The notes under the pieces were generated by a model, which did not search any database, was not told the origin of the DNA, and saw only the letters and a list, made by a program, of their open reading frames with translations. This document shows positions 10,002 through 20,539 of a DNA stretch of 41,180 nucleotides, piece by piece; the first letter of the stretch is position 1; each line of letters starts with the position of its first letter. Made by a program: the position numbers and the translations under genes. This DNA is from Psilocybe azurescens (taxonomy: Eukaryota > Basidiomycota > Agaricomycetes > Agaricales > Agrocybaceae), in contig JAJIRX010000814.1 in NCBI GenBank assembly GCA_023853785.1, forward strand, positions 1 to 41,180, given 5' to 3'.

Positions 10002-10860
10002 TCATCACCAAGCAGCTGCTTGCTCTTCTCCATCACCACCACCTGGAGCATCTCTGCTTCCTGCCACTGCCCATGGTTCCTGTACGTGACTGCAAGATTG
10101 GCCATGCTTCTGAGTGTGTCAGGATGATCATCACCAAGCAGCTGCTTGCTCTTCCCGTCACCACCACCTGGAGCATCTCTGCTTTCTGCCACTGCCCCTG
10201 GTTCATGTACGTGCTTGCAAGATTGGCCATGCTTCTGAGTGTGTCAGGATGATCATCACCAAGCAGCTGCTTGCTCTTCTGCATCACCACCACCTGGAGC
10301 ACCTCTGCTTCCTTCCACTGCCCCTGGTTTCTGTATGTGCTTGCAAGATTGGCCATGCTTCTGAGTGTGTCAGGATGATCATCACCAAGCAGCTGCTTGC
10401 TCTTCTCCATCACCACCACCTCAAGCACGTCTGCTTCCTTCCACTGCCCCTGGTTTCTGTATGTGTCTGCAAGACTGGCCATGCTTCTGAGTGTGTCAGG
10501 ATGATCATCACCAAGCAGCTGCTTGCTCTTCCCGTCACCACCACCTGGAGCACCTCTGCTTCCTTCCACTGCCCCTGGTTGCTGTATGTGCCTGCAAGAT
10601 TGGCCATGCTTCTGAGTGTGTCAGGATGATCATCACCAAGCAGCTGCTTGCTCTTCTCCATCACCACCACCTGCAGCACCTCTGCTTCCTTCCACTGCCC
10701 CTGGTTGCTGTATGTGACTGCAAGATTGGCCATGCTTCTGAGTGTGTCAGGATGATCATCACCAAGCAGCTGCTTCCTCTTCTGCATCGCCACCACCTGG
10801 AGCACCTCTGCTTCCTCCCACTGCCCCTGTTCAAAGTACACAAGTGCCATACGACCTAAA
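9140..10860 (-). repeat. 126-bp TPR-coding tandem repeat, about 14 units
   Basis: Each unit encodes a 42-residue kinesin-light-chain-type TPR: LLGDDHPDTLRSMANLA, then a variable stretch, NQGQWKEAEVLQVVVM and a short linker. DNA identity between units is very high. Differences cluster at two residues in the A-x-T-Y-x-N-Q-G segment (first x is V, S, G or D; second x is S, N, R, M or W) and at the E/Q before KSK. The antisense strand is also open over long stretches because 126 is a multiple of three. Confidence 0.92.
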
Positions 10861-12204
10861 ATTGAAGGCATCATCTGTTCTGGATCGACTGAGGCTTTGG
10901 AGCTAGAGATATGTTGCAAAAGTGTGCGTCGATACTTGTAGTCCTTGTCATCAAATAACCCAGAAATTGATAGGCCAATAATACTGAGTACACAATTCTG
11001 CATCAGTTGTCTGTTTCCTTCTATAGTGCTACGACTCCACTGCTGTACCAGTGGATGAATGCTGTATGTGTGATTTTGATCATCATATTCAATGAGTGAA
11101 TATGAACCCAGGCGAATGATGACCTGCCCAAAGCCCCATGACCAGTCTGGACCTATTTTTCCGAGCTGGTTCAACAACTCCGTCACTTTGTTTTGTAGTT
11201 TGGAGTCCTCCAGTTGCATTTCAGACAATGCTGCTTTTTCAAACATTTGCTCTGAAATTCCTTTGTGATGTAGCATGGAGAAAATTTGGAGCAAAGATCT
11301 TGCTGATGTGTCAAGTTTGTCATAGCTCAGTCTCCATGTCGCATACACCGCTCGTTCATATGGATCCTCTTCTTGGAACTCCTCACTCTGTAACAATTTG
11401 TCATGGTGACGTTGATAGAGTTCTTGATATTGGCTTAATGACAAGTGGCAATGAATGTAAGCGCCAGCTTGGGAAATAGCCAAAGCAAAGTAATGGAGTT
11501 CCTGTCTCATGCTTTTAGATTGAAAGTCTTTTCTAAAGAAACTAAAAATGAGAGTAAGAACCTGTACAATTGCTGCTGCCAGCATTTTATTTTCATCACT
11601 CTCTTCTGCCCGAGCCTGATGCAGTAGCAGGTTTTTGGCATCTTCGTGCTCCATCGCACCAACATTTACATCTGCACCTTTTGCAGAGAGATGGCGAAGC
11701 TCTCGGTTACGTGTTGTAACTAGGATGTTGCCAGATCGACACTGAGGAAAGAATCTATTCAACTTCAAGTTGACATCGTCCGGCGTTGTCAAAGAAGAGA
11801 AGCCAGTTTCCTTTGCGCTGGCTTGCAAGCCAATGGAGACTTACATCTACTGATCGCTCTGTGTTTTCTGGAGTGATGGCCTTGAGATCTGTTTGAAGAG
11901 TTTGTTTATTTGTTGCGTCAACATAGAACACGTTGCAGAAGCTGAAAATGTAAAATGTAAATTATTGCTAGTCATGATTTTACAGATAGTAGAACCATAC
12001 CGGGTGGATGATTCTTGCACAAATTTGAAAGCAAGTTGGGTCTTTCCGGAACCCCCAAGGCCGTGCAAGACAAAGACACGTCGAGAATCACCGTCCAACT
12101 CAAAGTATTTCGCGCATCTTATCAAGGATTTCCTTTCGTCCTATAAATGATTCCACTGGAAGCGGACAACACTTCGCGTTCTCTAATGTGTTGAACTGAT
12201 TCAT
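9140..12204 (-). pseudogene. NLR receptor, NB-ARC and TPR part
   Basis: Signal-transducing ATPase of the NOD-like receptor class, cytosolic, with TPRs as the sensor. The possible start ATG (12204) may instead lie inside an exon joined to the patatin part upstream. Walker A is GLGGSGKTQLAFKF (about 12040-12080). An intron at 12000-11942 (GTATGG...TTTCAG) is followed by the Walker B-type WLLFFDNADD (about 11785), then SGNILVTTRNRE (RNBS-B-like) and HPLVQQWSR (winged-helix region, ~11045). TPR units of 42 residues start at ~10860: one divergent, then 13 nearly identical. One-base insertions break the frame at ~12108 (AAA) and ~11781 (CCGG), and one-base deletions in two TPR units at 10151-10158 and 10529-10536. 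As read, translation from the NB-ARC frame stops at 10410 after three TPRs. A pseudogene by strict reading; sequence error is the alternative. Confidence 0.82.
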
Positions 12205-12254
12205 TTGGAGGCCTAGGAGAAACTAGGGTGACGAGATTAGATTACTATGTAGAT

Positions 12255-13506
12255 CTACAATAGTGATTCTTCCTTACTGAGTTGCTCGAGTAGAAGCTGC
12301 GCTCTTGGGACTCTGATTGCCCTAACCAACAAGACAAGCTTTTCAGCGACCTCTTCCTTCTTCATATATTGCATCGTATGAGCCTCCACATTGCTCAGTT
12401 TCTCCCATTCGGAAATCTCTATTCCCTGCATCCCTTGCTCGACATTTAGTCGAAAATAAGTGTTCGACAAGTTGGCTAAACGACGCAACATTTCTTGGTG
12501 TGTATTTTCACAGTCAGTGGTAATTGCCTTTAGCGCATCGATGACGTCTGTTGGTATGATCTGCTGGAATAATCCAGGTTTCTTGATCCCGATTACCTCA
12601 GCCTGTCCAGTACCAATGCTCACCAAGCACCCGATTTGACGAGCGCCAAATAGGACCTTGGCCTCTTCCAGTACCACCTGACTCGGATTATTTCGGCCTA
12701 GTCCACCGTCGATGAAAGGCTGGTTCCGCCCCAATTTCAATACGCTTAAAGAAGGTGGGTGCTGCAGATGTCGCTCGAGCGGCCTCCCAAATTTTGCAAT
12801 TTGAATGTGTTTCACGAGACTGGTATGTCCTGAAAAGCACTGGAATGTCCATGTTGTGGGCGTTCTTTGCGCAGACGAAGCTAATAAGTCTTCGAATTCA
12901 AAATCCAAATGCATGGAAGAGTAAGTAATATACTCACGTTCGGCAGTCTCCAGCTTGATCACCTTCTAATAAGGGTGATTCGGAATCACCAGTTACGGTC
13001 TTCACGACAGATTTCATCGCTGCTTCGAGTTTTTTCGCTTTGAATTTTCCGTCTCCCCATCGTTTCATATCAGAGAAGACTTGTTTCGCCAGATCGTCGT
13101 AGTGATCTATTGCCGTGTCTACATCCATCCGAAGACGCCCCAAGCATTAAAGCAATTATCCTGTAATATACAAATTTTCATGTAACGTTGGAGTAATATG
13201 AGACGGATGTAGATGTATAACGCAACGCACCCTCCAGTACTAGTACCACCAATCAGATCGAAGTAATCGCACGGCTTCGGGAGTCCGCTAAGAGGTTCTT
13301 GACCGTCCTTCTTCCGTTTCGCGTTCTCCTCAACCATCAGCCTGTGCATAACTTCTTTGATCATGAGCAGTTCCGAAAGTCCGCGAATCCCACCGCCATC
13401 TGTTCAGAGTTTACTAGTTAGTGACTCTATCGGTGAGAGAGTACAAACGGACGCATATACCTAGCGCAAGCAGCCTCAAAGGTGGTTCTTCTGCGGAGGA
13501 AGTCAT
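12255..13506 (-). pseudogene. NLR N-terminal effector: patatin-like phospholipase
   Basis: Patatin-type lipid acyl hydrolase domain with a Ser-Asp dyad, the usual N-terminal effector of basidiomycete NB-ARC-TPR receptors. ATG is at 13506; exon 1 13506-13461, intron 61 nt; exon 2 13399-13231 carries DGGGIRGLS (oxyanion loop) and GGTSTGG (GxSxG nucleophile, split by the next intron); exon 3 13160-12938; exon 4 from 12880. Splicing restores IGGTSTGGIIALMLG, and GTGAGT at 12937 joins CRT to FVCAKNAHN. The dyad Asp is in FIDGGLGRNNP (~12715). Two single-base insertions break the frame: GGGG at 13137-13141, before RLRMDVD, and ~12730, before QPFIDGG. The final frame stops at 12255, 51 bp before the NB-ARC start. 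Likely one gene with it, but I could not find a splice that keeps frame. Confidence 0.8.
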
Positions 13507-14160
13507 CGTTAAGACCAAGGAATCGATGTCTCGAGCCTCGAGGCGGGATGTATGACATGCTGCATGGACCTAAAATTTCACACGGAAGGGCCTAGTACTC
13601 TTTACAGCGACAACTGGTTATTATCTGAAGCGGAGGAGGAACCCGAACATTGATCGAGGTCCCGAGTTTCTCGTGTTGGATGGCATCCTGTGCATATGTG
13701 TGGGAACGATGAGATCGGGACATAGTGTGGCTCGCGCGTGTGAAAGATCTGTGATTGCATCGATAGAGAAAACATTGCCACGAATCGCCCACGATTCATT
13801 TCCCCACTCTTCCCCCCACCTCCCATCACGGCTGTGAGGTTCGCTCAATCTCTCTTTATTAAACTTGCCGACACTCTGTTCTGCTCATTGCCTTCAGGAG
13901 TTGCCTACGATTATGAAATTGCTCTGGTCGTCGATCGATAATATGACCTCTGTTTCCTTTCGTCTCTTTTCTTCCCAACGTATCTTCTTGTTCCTATATC
14001 CTAAGATAACTTAGCGGCTGTCACCAACCTCGGCCTGGCAGCAGAAGATTCCGAGACAAGAAAATTGGTCAGATTTCACCGATCGCACGGTCCAAAAGAT
14101 GTGGGAATAGTTAAAACCCTAACCTAACGGAGCCTCGTGGCCCCAACGGCGTCCCCTGGT
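13507..14160. other. Upstream region of the NLR gene; no gene seen
   Basis: Contains the presumed promoter of the minus-strand receptor and some open frames of no recognisable content. A GC-richer stretch begins near 14100. No tRNA, repeat or clear TATA box is supported. Confidence 0.4.
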
Positions 14161-14162
14161 CG

Positions 14163-14728
14163 CTGCCGTGCTCCTCCGCCCAGTCTATCCCACTGAATCT
14201 GCGCTACCCCTCTTCTCCAGTGCTGGCTTAGTCATCGAGCTGGGCCCAGAAGTGTCCTTGGCCCCGACTCATCTCTGCCCTCCTATGGACTCTGTTGCCC
14301 TTCCGCGCATCGGCACCGTCCATAACCCTCTCCTAGATCTATCCCATTTGGCTCGAGCACGCTCCTCCACCTGACTACCTCGACCAATCCCGCGCTCTCC
14401 CCAGCCGAGCTGAAGTACCGTTACACAGGCAAGGCCGTCGTCGAGGCATTCAAGGAAGCCGATGGATGAGCTCCTTGCGAGTCTGGGTTTCTTTTCTGGA
14501 TACAGAGAGGAGGGTGGTGAAAAGAGAAATGGAAACGGAGACGTCCGTGCGACGAAAGAAGAGTGGATAGAGACCCTGGAGAGAAATGGGGGCGCTACGA
14601 CGACGAGAATGTCGAGTGGGTCATGGCCGCTGTCCTACGAGGCTCTAAGCTCTAAGAGCCGTGTGCAGCTACTTTTCACGATGTACGTTCCTTGTCCCTG
14701 TCTGGTCCGTGGTTTGGTGGGTGGCTGA
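14163..14728 (+). pseudogene. Unidentified exon-like fragments
   Basis: Not recognised. Coding-looking pieces sit in different frames: PAELKYRYTGKAVVEAF (~14402-14452), MDELLASLGFFSGYREEGG (from 14462), and YDDENVEWVMAAVLRGSKL (~14595). They read like parts of one protein interrupted by frame changes, which fits the indel pattern elsewhere in the window. The last piece may end at a GT donor near 14680. I could not assign a family or fix the gene's ends. Confidence 0.35.
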
Positions 14729-14969
14729 GCAGTGCAGCATTGGAAGCAAAGTTCGTCTTTTACACGTTTCCTTCGCGTCGCCGATTTTGCTGTTTTCTAT
14801 CCTTTCCAGGCCTCCCTTTTGATATCTTTGCTCTTTTTATCATTTTCCTTACGTACTAATTACCTGCCTTCTCGCTGTCCGATCTCCCAGACCATTCGAA
14901 CACCCAACCGATCATTCATTTGCCGGCACTTGTGACTCCATAGTTCCCTCAACCAACTGTTCCATCCAG

Positions 14970-15705
14970 TGCTGAAGATCTCTGTCGAGTCCATCGCATA
15001 TCATGTAGGTTTCCTTTCAGTCTTTTTTTTTTACCCTTATTTCTTTCTTTTATCCCATCTTCGCCCAAGATTATCTGCGCCTGGTGAGCCCAATAACTCA
15101 AGGTCATCTTCGTCTCCTATCCTACATGTAGTTTTCTCATATTTATTTTCTCATCCGCACCCAGTCGTTACTGAACTACCCTGTCATTCGAAGATATGAA
15201 TTTGTATCCGGCAAAGGCAACGAAATTGGCATCCAGTCTCGATGCTCTTGTAGGAGAGGTCAAAGCAGGATCTACGGAAACAGTTGAGGCCTGTACAACT
15301 TTGGTATGTTATCTACGATGTTAATTACCTGATGTCCCGCAGAAAGCCGCCGCATTATCAGATGAAAGGGAGACGAAAATGGGATCTGATGTGTCAAACC
15401 AGGTATACCATCACAACCAACGTCTACTGTTCTTCCCTGGTCATCAATGTACCTCTACCATACTCTCTTCGCTCATGTACCTCTAATGCTCATCTCGATA
15501 GTTGTCTATAATTGGCAGTATTGAAAGTTTGCTTGAAAGTTTGTGATCTCTCGTTTCACTCTCCCGATTTTTACTTCTAACAAGCCTCATTGATAACTAG
15601 AGCTCCTTCACCCGGACTTTCAAAGCCTCTGTCAACGTGTGCCTCGTTCTATATCATGGGATGTCTTTCGTCGCGTCCTAGCTCAAAGTTTGCATCAGAG
15701 GTAAG
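14970..15705 (+). pseudogene. Unidentified short exons with plausible splice sites
   Basis: Not recognised. Candidate exons: one ending ISVESIAYH before GTAGGT (~15004); one starting MNLYPAKATKLASSLDALVG (15196) and ending before GTATGT (~15302); one reading KAAALSDERETKMGSDVSNQ before GTATAC (~15400); and one reading LHPDFQSLCQRVPRSISWD after a TAG acceptor (~15600) and ending before GTAAGC (~15700). Intron sizes (~50-200 nt) fit a fungal gene. It may continue the fragments to the left. Low certainty. Confidence 0.3.
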
Positions 15706-17586
15706 CTTCTCGGTTGAAGCTTTCGGTTTCTACATGAAATGACATCACATGTGGTCTATTCTTCCGCTCTCGTGCTTTCTTGTAATTTTTATTTATTTCA
15801 CACTTTGAATTACGATTCATCTTACGCTTGTCGATAACATATCCGAACCCAGGCACCTGCTCCAAATTTCAGTTCCCAACTCTCAATGGTTAAAAGATAC
15901 TCAGAGCCATCGTCTTTGCGCCCTGCACACCAAGTCATATAATTGATCTGACCGTCCTTAGGGCCATACGTTTAAAATACAGGCAAGTCTGTCGATTTCT
16001 TGTTTGCATATAGGTCCCCCGTTGTGTGATCATTCCTCCCCTAATTTCATAAGCTGGTTTCACGGATTGGTTAGTTCTCGTTTTGATCTCCTATTTTTGT
16101 TATCCTGAATACCTTTATAGGCACCCAGGGAATCTTCGCTGAGCCATCTCAGCTATTTTCAAAAGAACCACGTTCCATTTTGCGGAATATGTTTTGTCTT
16201 GCGCCTAATTCATCGCTTGTCTATGTCTTAAGGTCATCATCATCTTACTGTTCTCTATATTTGCTTTCTTTCTCTCGGCCGTCGGTTGTAGGCCCTCAGT
16301 TTTTGTTAATGGTGTTACAAATACATCGAAACGTCGTGAGACGTTGTGAGTTCGAAAGGTGAACAAAAATAAACTCCATTTACTCAGGAGGGTTCCGTAG
16401 ACTGCTATGTATGTAAGTAATGTAATAAGAATTAATCTTGTCATTAGCAAGATTAGAAGATGAGATAGAGAGCGAACACGAGTCAAAAGAGGGATGGATT
16501 GAACTCATTTTCTACGCTACAACGGGGCTGTATTTATACCATCCGAGTATGTATGTAGAATGAGTCATGAATATACAGAGAAATTGAGACGAGAAGAGCA
16601 GAGAAATTAATATGGGATCAAGGAAGAGAATGAGCATGTGGAAAAAACAATAAAAATATGATATTTACATGAGATGAGCGGGAGCGAAAGCAAATGATTC
16701 ATGCATAGCCCGGACAAAATCTCGAAGGGGAAGTGAATTGTGAAAGAGTGAAATGGGTGCGACAAGTGGCGCATGTGGATAAGCGGGAAACGGTCAGATT
16801 CCATGCACAGCCAGAGATGACCTATTACGATTTCCAGCCAGTAAATGGCGGGCAATCTTTACCTCAATTGCTTCACCTTTGTGAAAGTTGTTACCATATT
16901 TTTACGACATAACATGACGCATCGCGATACTTGAAGCTTGTACATCTCTCCTCGCCAAAAATCCAAATCCAAACCTGATCTAAACACGAGCATGAACCTG
17001 AAGTGCACAGGCATCACATCATAATCATACCCGAATCTATACACATCCCATCGTCGCAAATTGCATTTGAACATGTCAAGAGCGATCATAATTGAAATCG
17101 TGACTGATGAACACCATACGTCGAAGGCAAAGACACAAAACGTCCAAAGGCGAACACAACGCGAACATTAGGCATTGGGCATTGGAAACAAAAAAAAGTC
17201 GGATAAGGAAGTAATCATAAGTATATAGAGTATTGTACAAGATGGAAGGAAGAAGACACGCTGCCCTGGGAATCAAGGACGGACGGACTCAGACTCAGAC
17301 TACAACTAGGAAAAGGATGATGATGAAAAGAGAAGATGCCGATGAAAGGAAAAAAGACGACGATGATTCAAGAAGAAAAAAAAAACATCGAACAAGAAAG
17401 AAAACGGAAATATTGAGTAGATCACTGGAGACTCAAATTCAAGAAGGAAGGAAGAAATCGAGACACTGCGACACGATAACGGACTCGTGAGTACACTATG
17501 AAAAGGAATTTTTCTTTCGGCGGGGGGTGGCTTTGCGTTTTGTTGCGCCAGCGGGGCATTGGGATTAATGCGTCCAACCTTGCTCT
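15706..17586. other. Mostly non-coding; no gene supported
   Basis: AT-moderate sequence with a few short exon-like stretches at the left (APAPNFSSQLSM near 15855) and nothing recognisable beyond. A small inverted repeat AACGTC-GTGA-GACGTT lies near 16330. From 17290 to 17470 the plus strand is purine-rich (GA/AAG-rich), giving spurious charged open frames. The right end is the 3' flank of PCNA. Confidence 0.45.
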
Positions 17587-19077
17587 CTAGTCGTCGATAT
17601 GGGACGCGAGGTAATACCGGATGTATCCCTTGGTAAAGTCGTATGCGACCTGCAGAAACAGAAACGCATGTCAGTAACGTCCCGAAAAGCCAAAAAGCAA
17701 AGTAAAGTAGAAAGAAAGAAAGAAAAGAAAAACCTACTAACAACGGCACATCATTGCTCATCAACAACTGCACCTTGCCGCTAAAACACGCGCTCTTGAA
17801 GAAGTTGACGAGGTATTTGAGGGAGAAGGCGAGCGAGACGTGCTGGTTCATCTCGATGACGACGCCTGCGGGGACGCTGTCGTCGTCGTCGTCTTCAGCA
17901 GACGACTTGACTATGCCTTTGGACTTGGATTGTTTTTTGGGAGGTTTTGGCTTTTTTGGAGGGCTTGGAGGAGCCGTTTGCCTGTGAGGACAAAAGGGAA
18001 AGGGTGTTAATATGGCAAGGAAAGGGTAGGAATAAAGAAAAAGCAACGCAGCGCAACGCACCTTCTTCCGCTTCTTGTTATCCCCGTTGTCGTTGTCGTC
18101 GTCCGCCTTGGGCTTGAACAACTCTTGGTCTTCCTCATCGTCGTCCTCGACCATCTCGATGTCCCCGTCAGCCTTTTCCTTCTTGACCTTTGACTTTTTG
18201 CCTTCTTCCCACTACCCTCCTCCCTGTCCTCCTCCTCCATAGCCTCCTCATCCCCCATCCCCATCCCCCTCCGCGCCCTCCTCCACTTTCGGCTTAATCG
18301 TGCCCACGCTCACATGCCCCACATCGCTCTGCCGCAATATCACGCTCCCATTCGCCAGCTCGCCATCGCTCGTGAACCGCACGTCCTCCTTGGAGACCTC
18401 GATGCGCACGCTCTCGCCAAGCTGGGAGAGGTCGCGCACGATGCGCGTGAACTCGGACGAGGGGGAGCGTGACGCGTGCGTCGTATTCGGTCTCGGGGAT
18501 GGTGACGGTGTCGGCGTCGATATCCATGAGCTTCATGTCGTATTCAGCGATGCGGTCAGAGTCTAGGGGGAGGGAGGTTAGATGGGTGAGGAGGAGAAGA
18601 GAGGAGAGGAGGGGGGGAAAAGGGGAAAAAAGGGGCGAAAATAAGGAAAGGACGTGACGCACCCATGCCACATAAACGCAAAAATAAAAAAAGCAGAAAA
18701 AAAACGCACTTTTCGATTCATACACCAGATTCAGCACGTTCGCCTCGTCCGCCGCCTTTAACATGCATATACCATCGTCTTTTGCGCACCTGAGTACCTT
18801 TGTCAGCGACGTTAGGTTCACGCCCAGCAGCATGGGATGGTTGCAGCAGTGATGCGTGAACCCGGGGCACCGAAATTGACGGAAACGAGCGTGACGTGCG
18901 AGTTTCCATGGCTTGCAGAACGATGCCTTCTTCGTTGCACTCAAAGTTGGTGTCGGTCAGGAGCTCTTTGATGGCTGCACGCAACGAGGAAGAAGAGAGA
19001 GTCGGTCACTCGGAGTGTGTATTACCATCAAGCAGATTTTTGAGGGTGCCGGCTTCTTGGATTTTGGCTTCGAGCAT
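17587..19077 (-). CDS. PCNA: PCNA sliding clamp with large acidic insertion
   Basis: Homotrimeric DNA polymerase processivity clamp, nuclear. Start ATG at 19077 (MLEAKIQEAGTLKNLLD). Exons by splice consensus: 19077-19026, 18974-18710, 18562-18062, 17981-17738, 17649-17587. Landmarks: FECNEEGIVLQAM, RCPGF, LGVNLTSLTKVLRCAKDD, DRIAEYDMKLMDIDADT, RDLSQLGESVRIEVSKEDV, IEMNQHVSLAFSLKYLVNF, MSNDVPLL, and the C-terminus YDFTKGYIRYYLASHIDD. Between the strand ending GTIKP (~18290) and VVIEM (~17865) lies ~115 codons rich in D, E, K and G, where other PCNAs have about a dozen residues. One-base indels interrupt the frame at about 18910, 18880, 18465 (GGGGG), 18255 and 18200. Because PCNA is essential and the residues are well kept, errors in the sequence are the likeliest explanation; a pseudogene is the alternative. 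Confidence 0.88.
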
Positions 19078-19325
19078 TGTTGTGGGAGGAGACGCATTGT
19101 CAGAGTGAAGGTAAGGATCGGACGCGTCAAGAGAGACATGACATCACTGCCACTCATGGTCACGTCACGCATAACGGTTTTCGTGGAAATTTCATTCCCG
19201 TGCGGTCTCTTGTGCTTTTTTTACTTCTACTTAGTTGCAACAAGGTTAAACCTCCTATTCTATTCTGCACTGCTCTCTCCTGTCCCGCTCGCTTTGATTC
19301 TTAAGATAAATTCTAACGAACGAAC
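19078..19325. promoter_or_regulatory. Divergent intergenic region, PCNA and low-complexity gene
   Basis: 248 bp between the PCNA start codon (minus) and the ATG at 19326 (plus), so probably a shared bidirectional promoter. Its sequence from GGGAGGAGACGCATTG onward recurs at 27199-27385 upstream of the second copy of the plus-strand gene, where no PCNA is present. No specific binding site is claimed. Confidence 0.5.
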
Positions 19326-20456
19326 ATGACTGCTACGAGCAAATTCATGCGTCCCGGGCAGAGCAGCGGCTCATCGAGGCTGAAATGGAGCAGGCTGCCG
19401 AGGAAGTTGAGGCCCCCGTCACACTCTCGTTCTCTTCCTCGGCGTCATGTAATTAAATTTTATGTTGTTATTAGGAGCAAAGGCAGCTGCTGATGCAGCC
19501 GTTTGCCACCGTGAAAGCCGAGTTCGCTGATCTCGACGGTCTGCGCTGGACGCAAACCGTGCAGTGCAAGCTCCAGATACGCGCCAATGGTACTGCCCAT
19601 ACCACTACCAACAGCAACAGCAACACATTCATAGTCCTCACCAACACCGGCCTCGCCTCCTTCTCCGTAGACGACACCATCCGCGTCTCCTCTTCCTCCT
19701 CTTCTTCGCGCCTGCTATTCCGTCCTCCATTTCCTGCCCCTCCCCCTCCTCCCATCTCCTATCCGCGGCCCTCACTCCGCCGGCTCGACCAGGCCGTGCG
19801 GTGAAACGACAGAGGCCCACGACAACGACAACGACAACGACGAAGAGCGAAGAGCTCGTTTTGCATCGCGACGCGCCGTCTCCGCCTTCTTCCACCTCGA
19901 GTTCGGGTTTGGGTTCCATCTCCACTTCCATTTCCACTTCGAGTTTGACTTTGGCGTCCACTTCGACGCTCCCCTTTCCTTCCAGCGTAACTGCAACCCC
20001 CCATTCTCCCCTGCTCCTACTCCTGCCTCACCCGCCTCGGGCTTTCACTTACGCTCTGGTAGGGCCCTCGACGCAGACGCAGCCGATGACTCGGACGCAG
20101 GCGCAGCCCTCGACGACGCAAACGCAAACTCCGACGAGGAAGAGGAAGAGGAAGACGCTCTCTCCCTCTCCCTCCTCCTTCCTTCGCCCCCCTCGCCATC
20201 TCTATCCGCGCCATCGCTGAGGGAATGCAGATCTCCAGCTATAACATTAACACCATTATCATACGCGCATATGGTTGCGTCTGCCGCCTACGACACGCTC
20301 TGCATTCTCAAGAAGGCCTGGACGTCGCAGAGGCAGCGTCGTTCGCCATACCGGCTCTACACCCCTTGTACGCCGTACATTCCCATGCAGTAGAGGTACG
20401 CGAGCATACTTTAAGGTCCGAGGACGCGATGCGCTGGTGGCACAGTGTGCGCGAGT
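19326..20456 (+). CDS. Low-complexity protein of unknown function, copy A
   Basis: Not recognised. A charged segment EQRLIEAEMEQAAEEVEAPV (~19362) is followed by an intron-like gap (GTAATT...TTATTAG) and EQRQLLMQPFATVKAEFADL, continuing DGLRWTQTVQCKLQ (~19470-19575). Ser/Thr-rich, Asp-rich and Pro-rich stretches follow in shifting frames; one segment reads ALDDANANSDEEEEEED (~20110). Near 20225-20395 SYAHMVASAAYDTLCILKKAW and a TPYVAYIPMQ segment look like real coding text. The product would be largely disordered. A paralogous block at 27199-30140 shares the 5' flank, both short exons and the tail around LTPxSYAHMVASAA, but carries extra sequence in the middle. Exon structure is unresolved, and the frame changes prevent one continuous model. 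Confidence 0.45.
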
Positions 20457-20539
20457 AGGAGTGGGCATTTGACGATGACGATGATGACAAGGGACGTGAG
20501 AGAGAGGAGGAGGAGCGCTTAAATGCTCCAGGCGTAGGG

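Noticed and set aside
7947..10629. Plus-strand open frames rich in HHHHLEHLCFLPLPL across the TPR array
   Set aside because: Antisense shadow of the 126-bp TPR units; stays open only because the period is a multiple of three.
19638..20214. Arg/Ser/Pro-rich open frames on both strands near 19.6-20.2 kb and 28-29 kb
   Set aside because: Low-complexity composition keeps several frames open at once; no motif supports the antisense ones.
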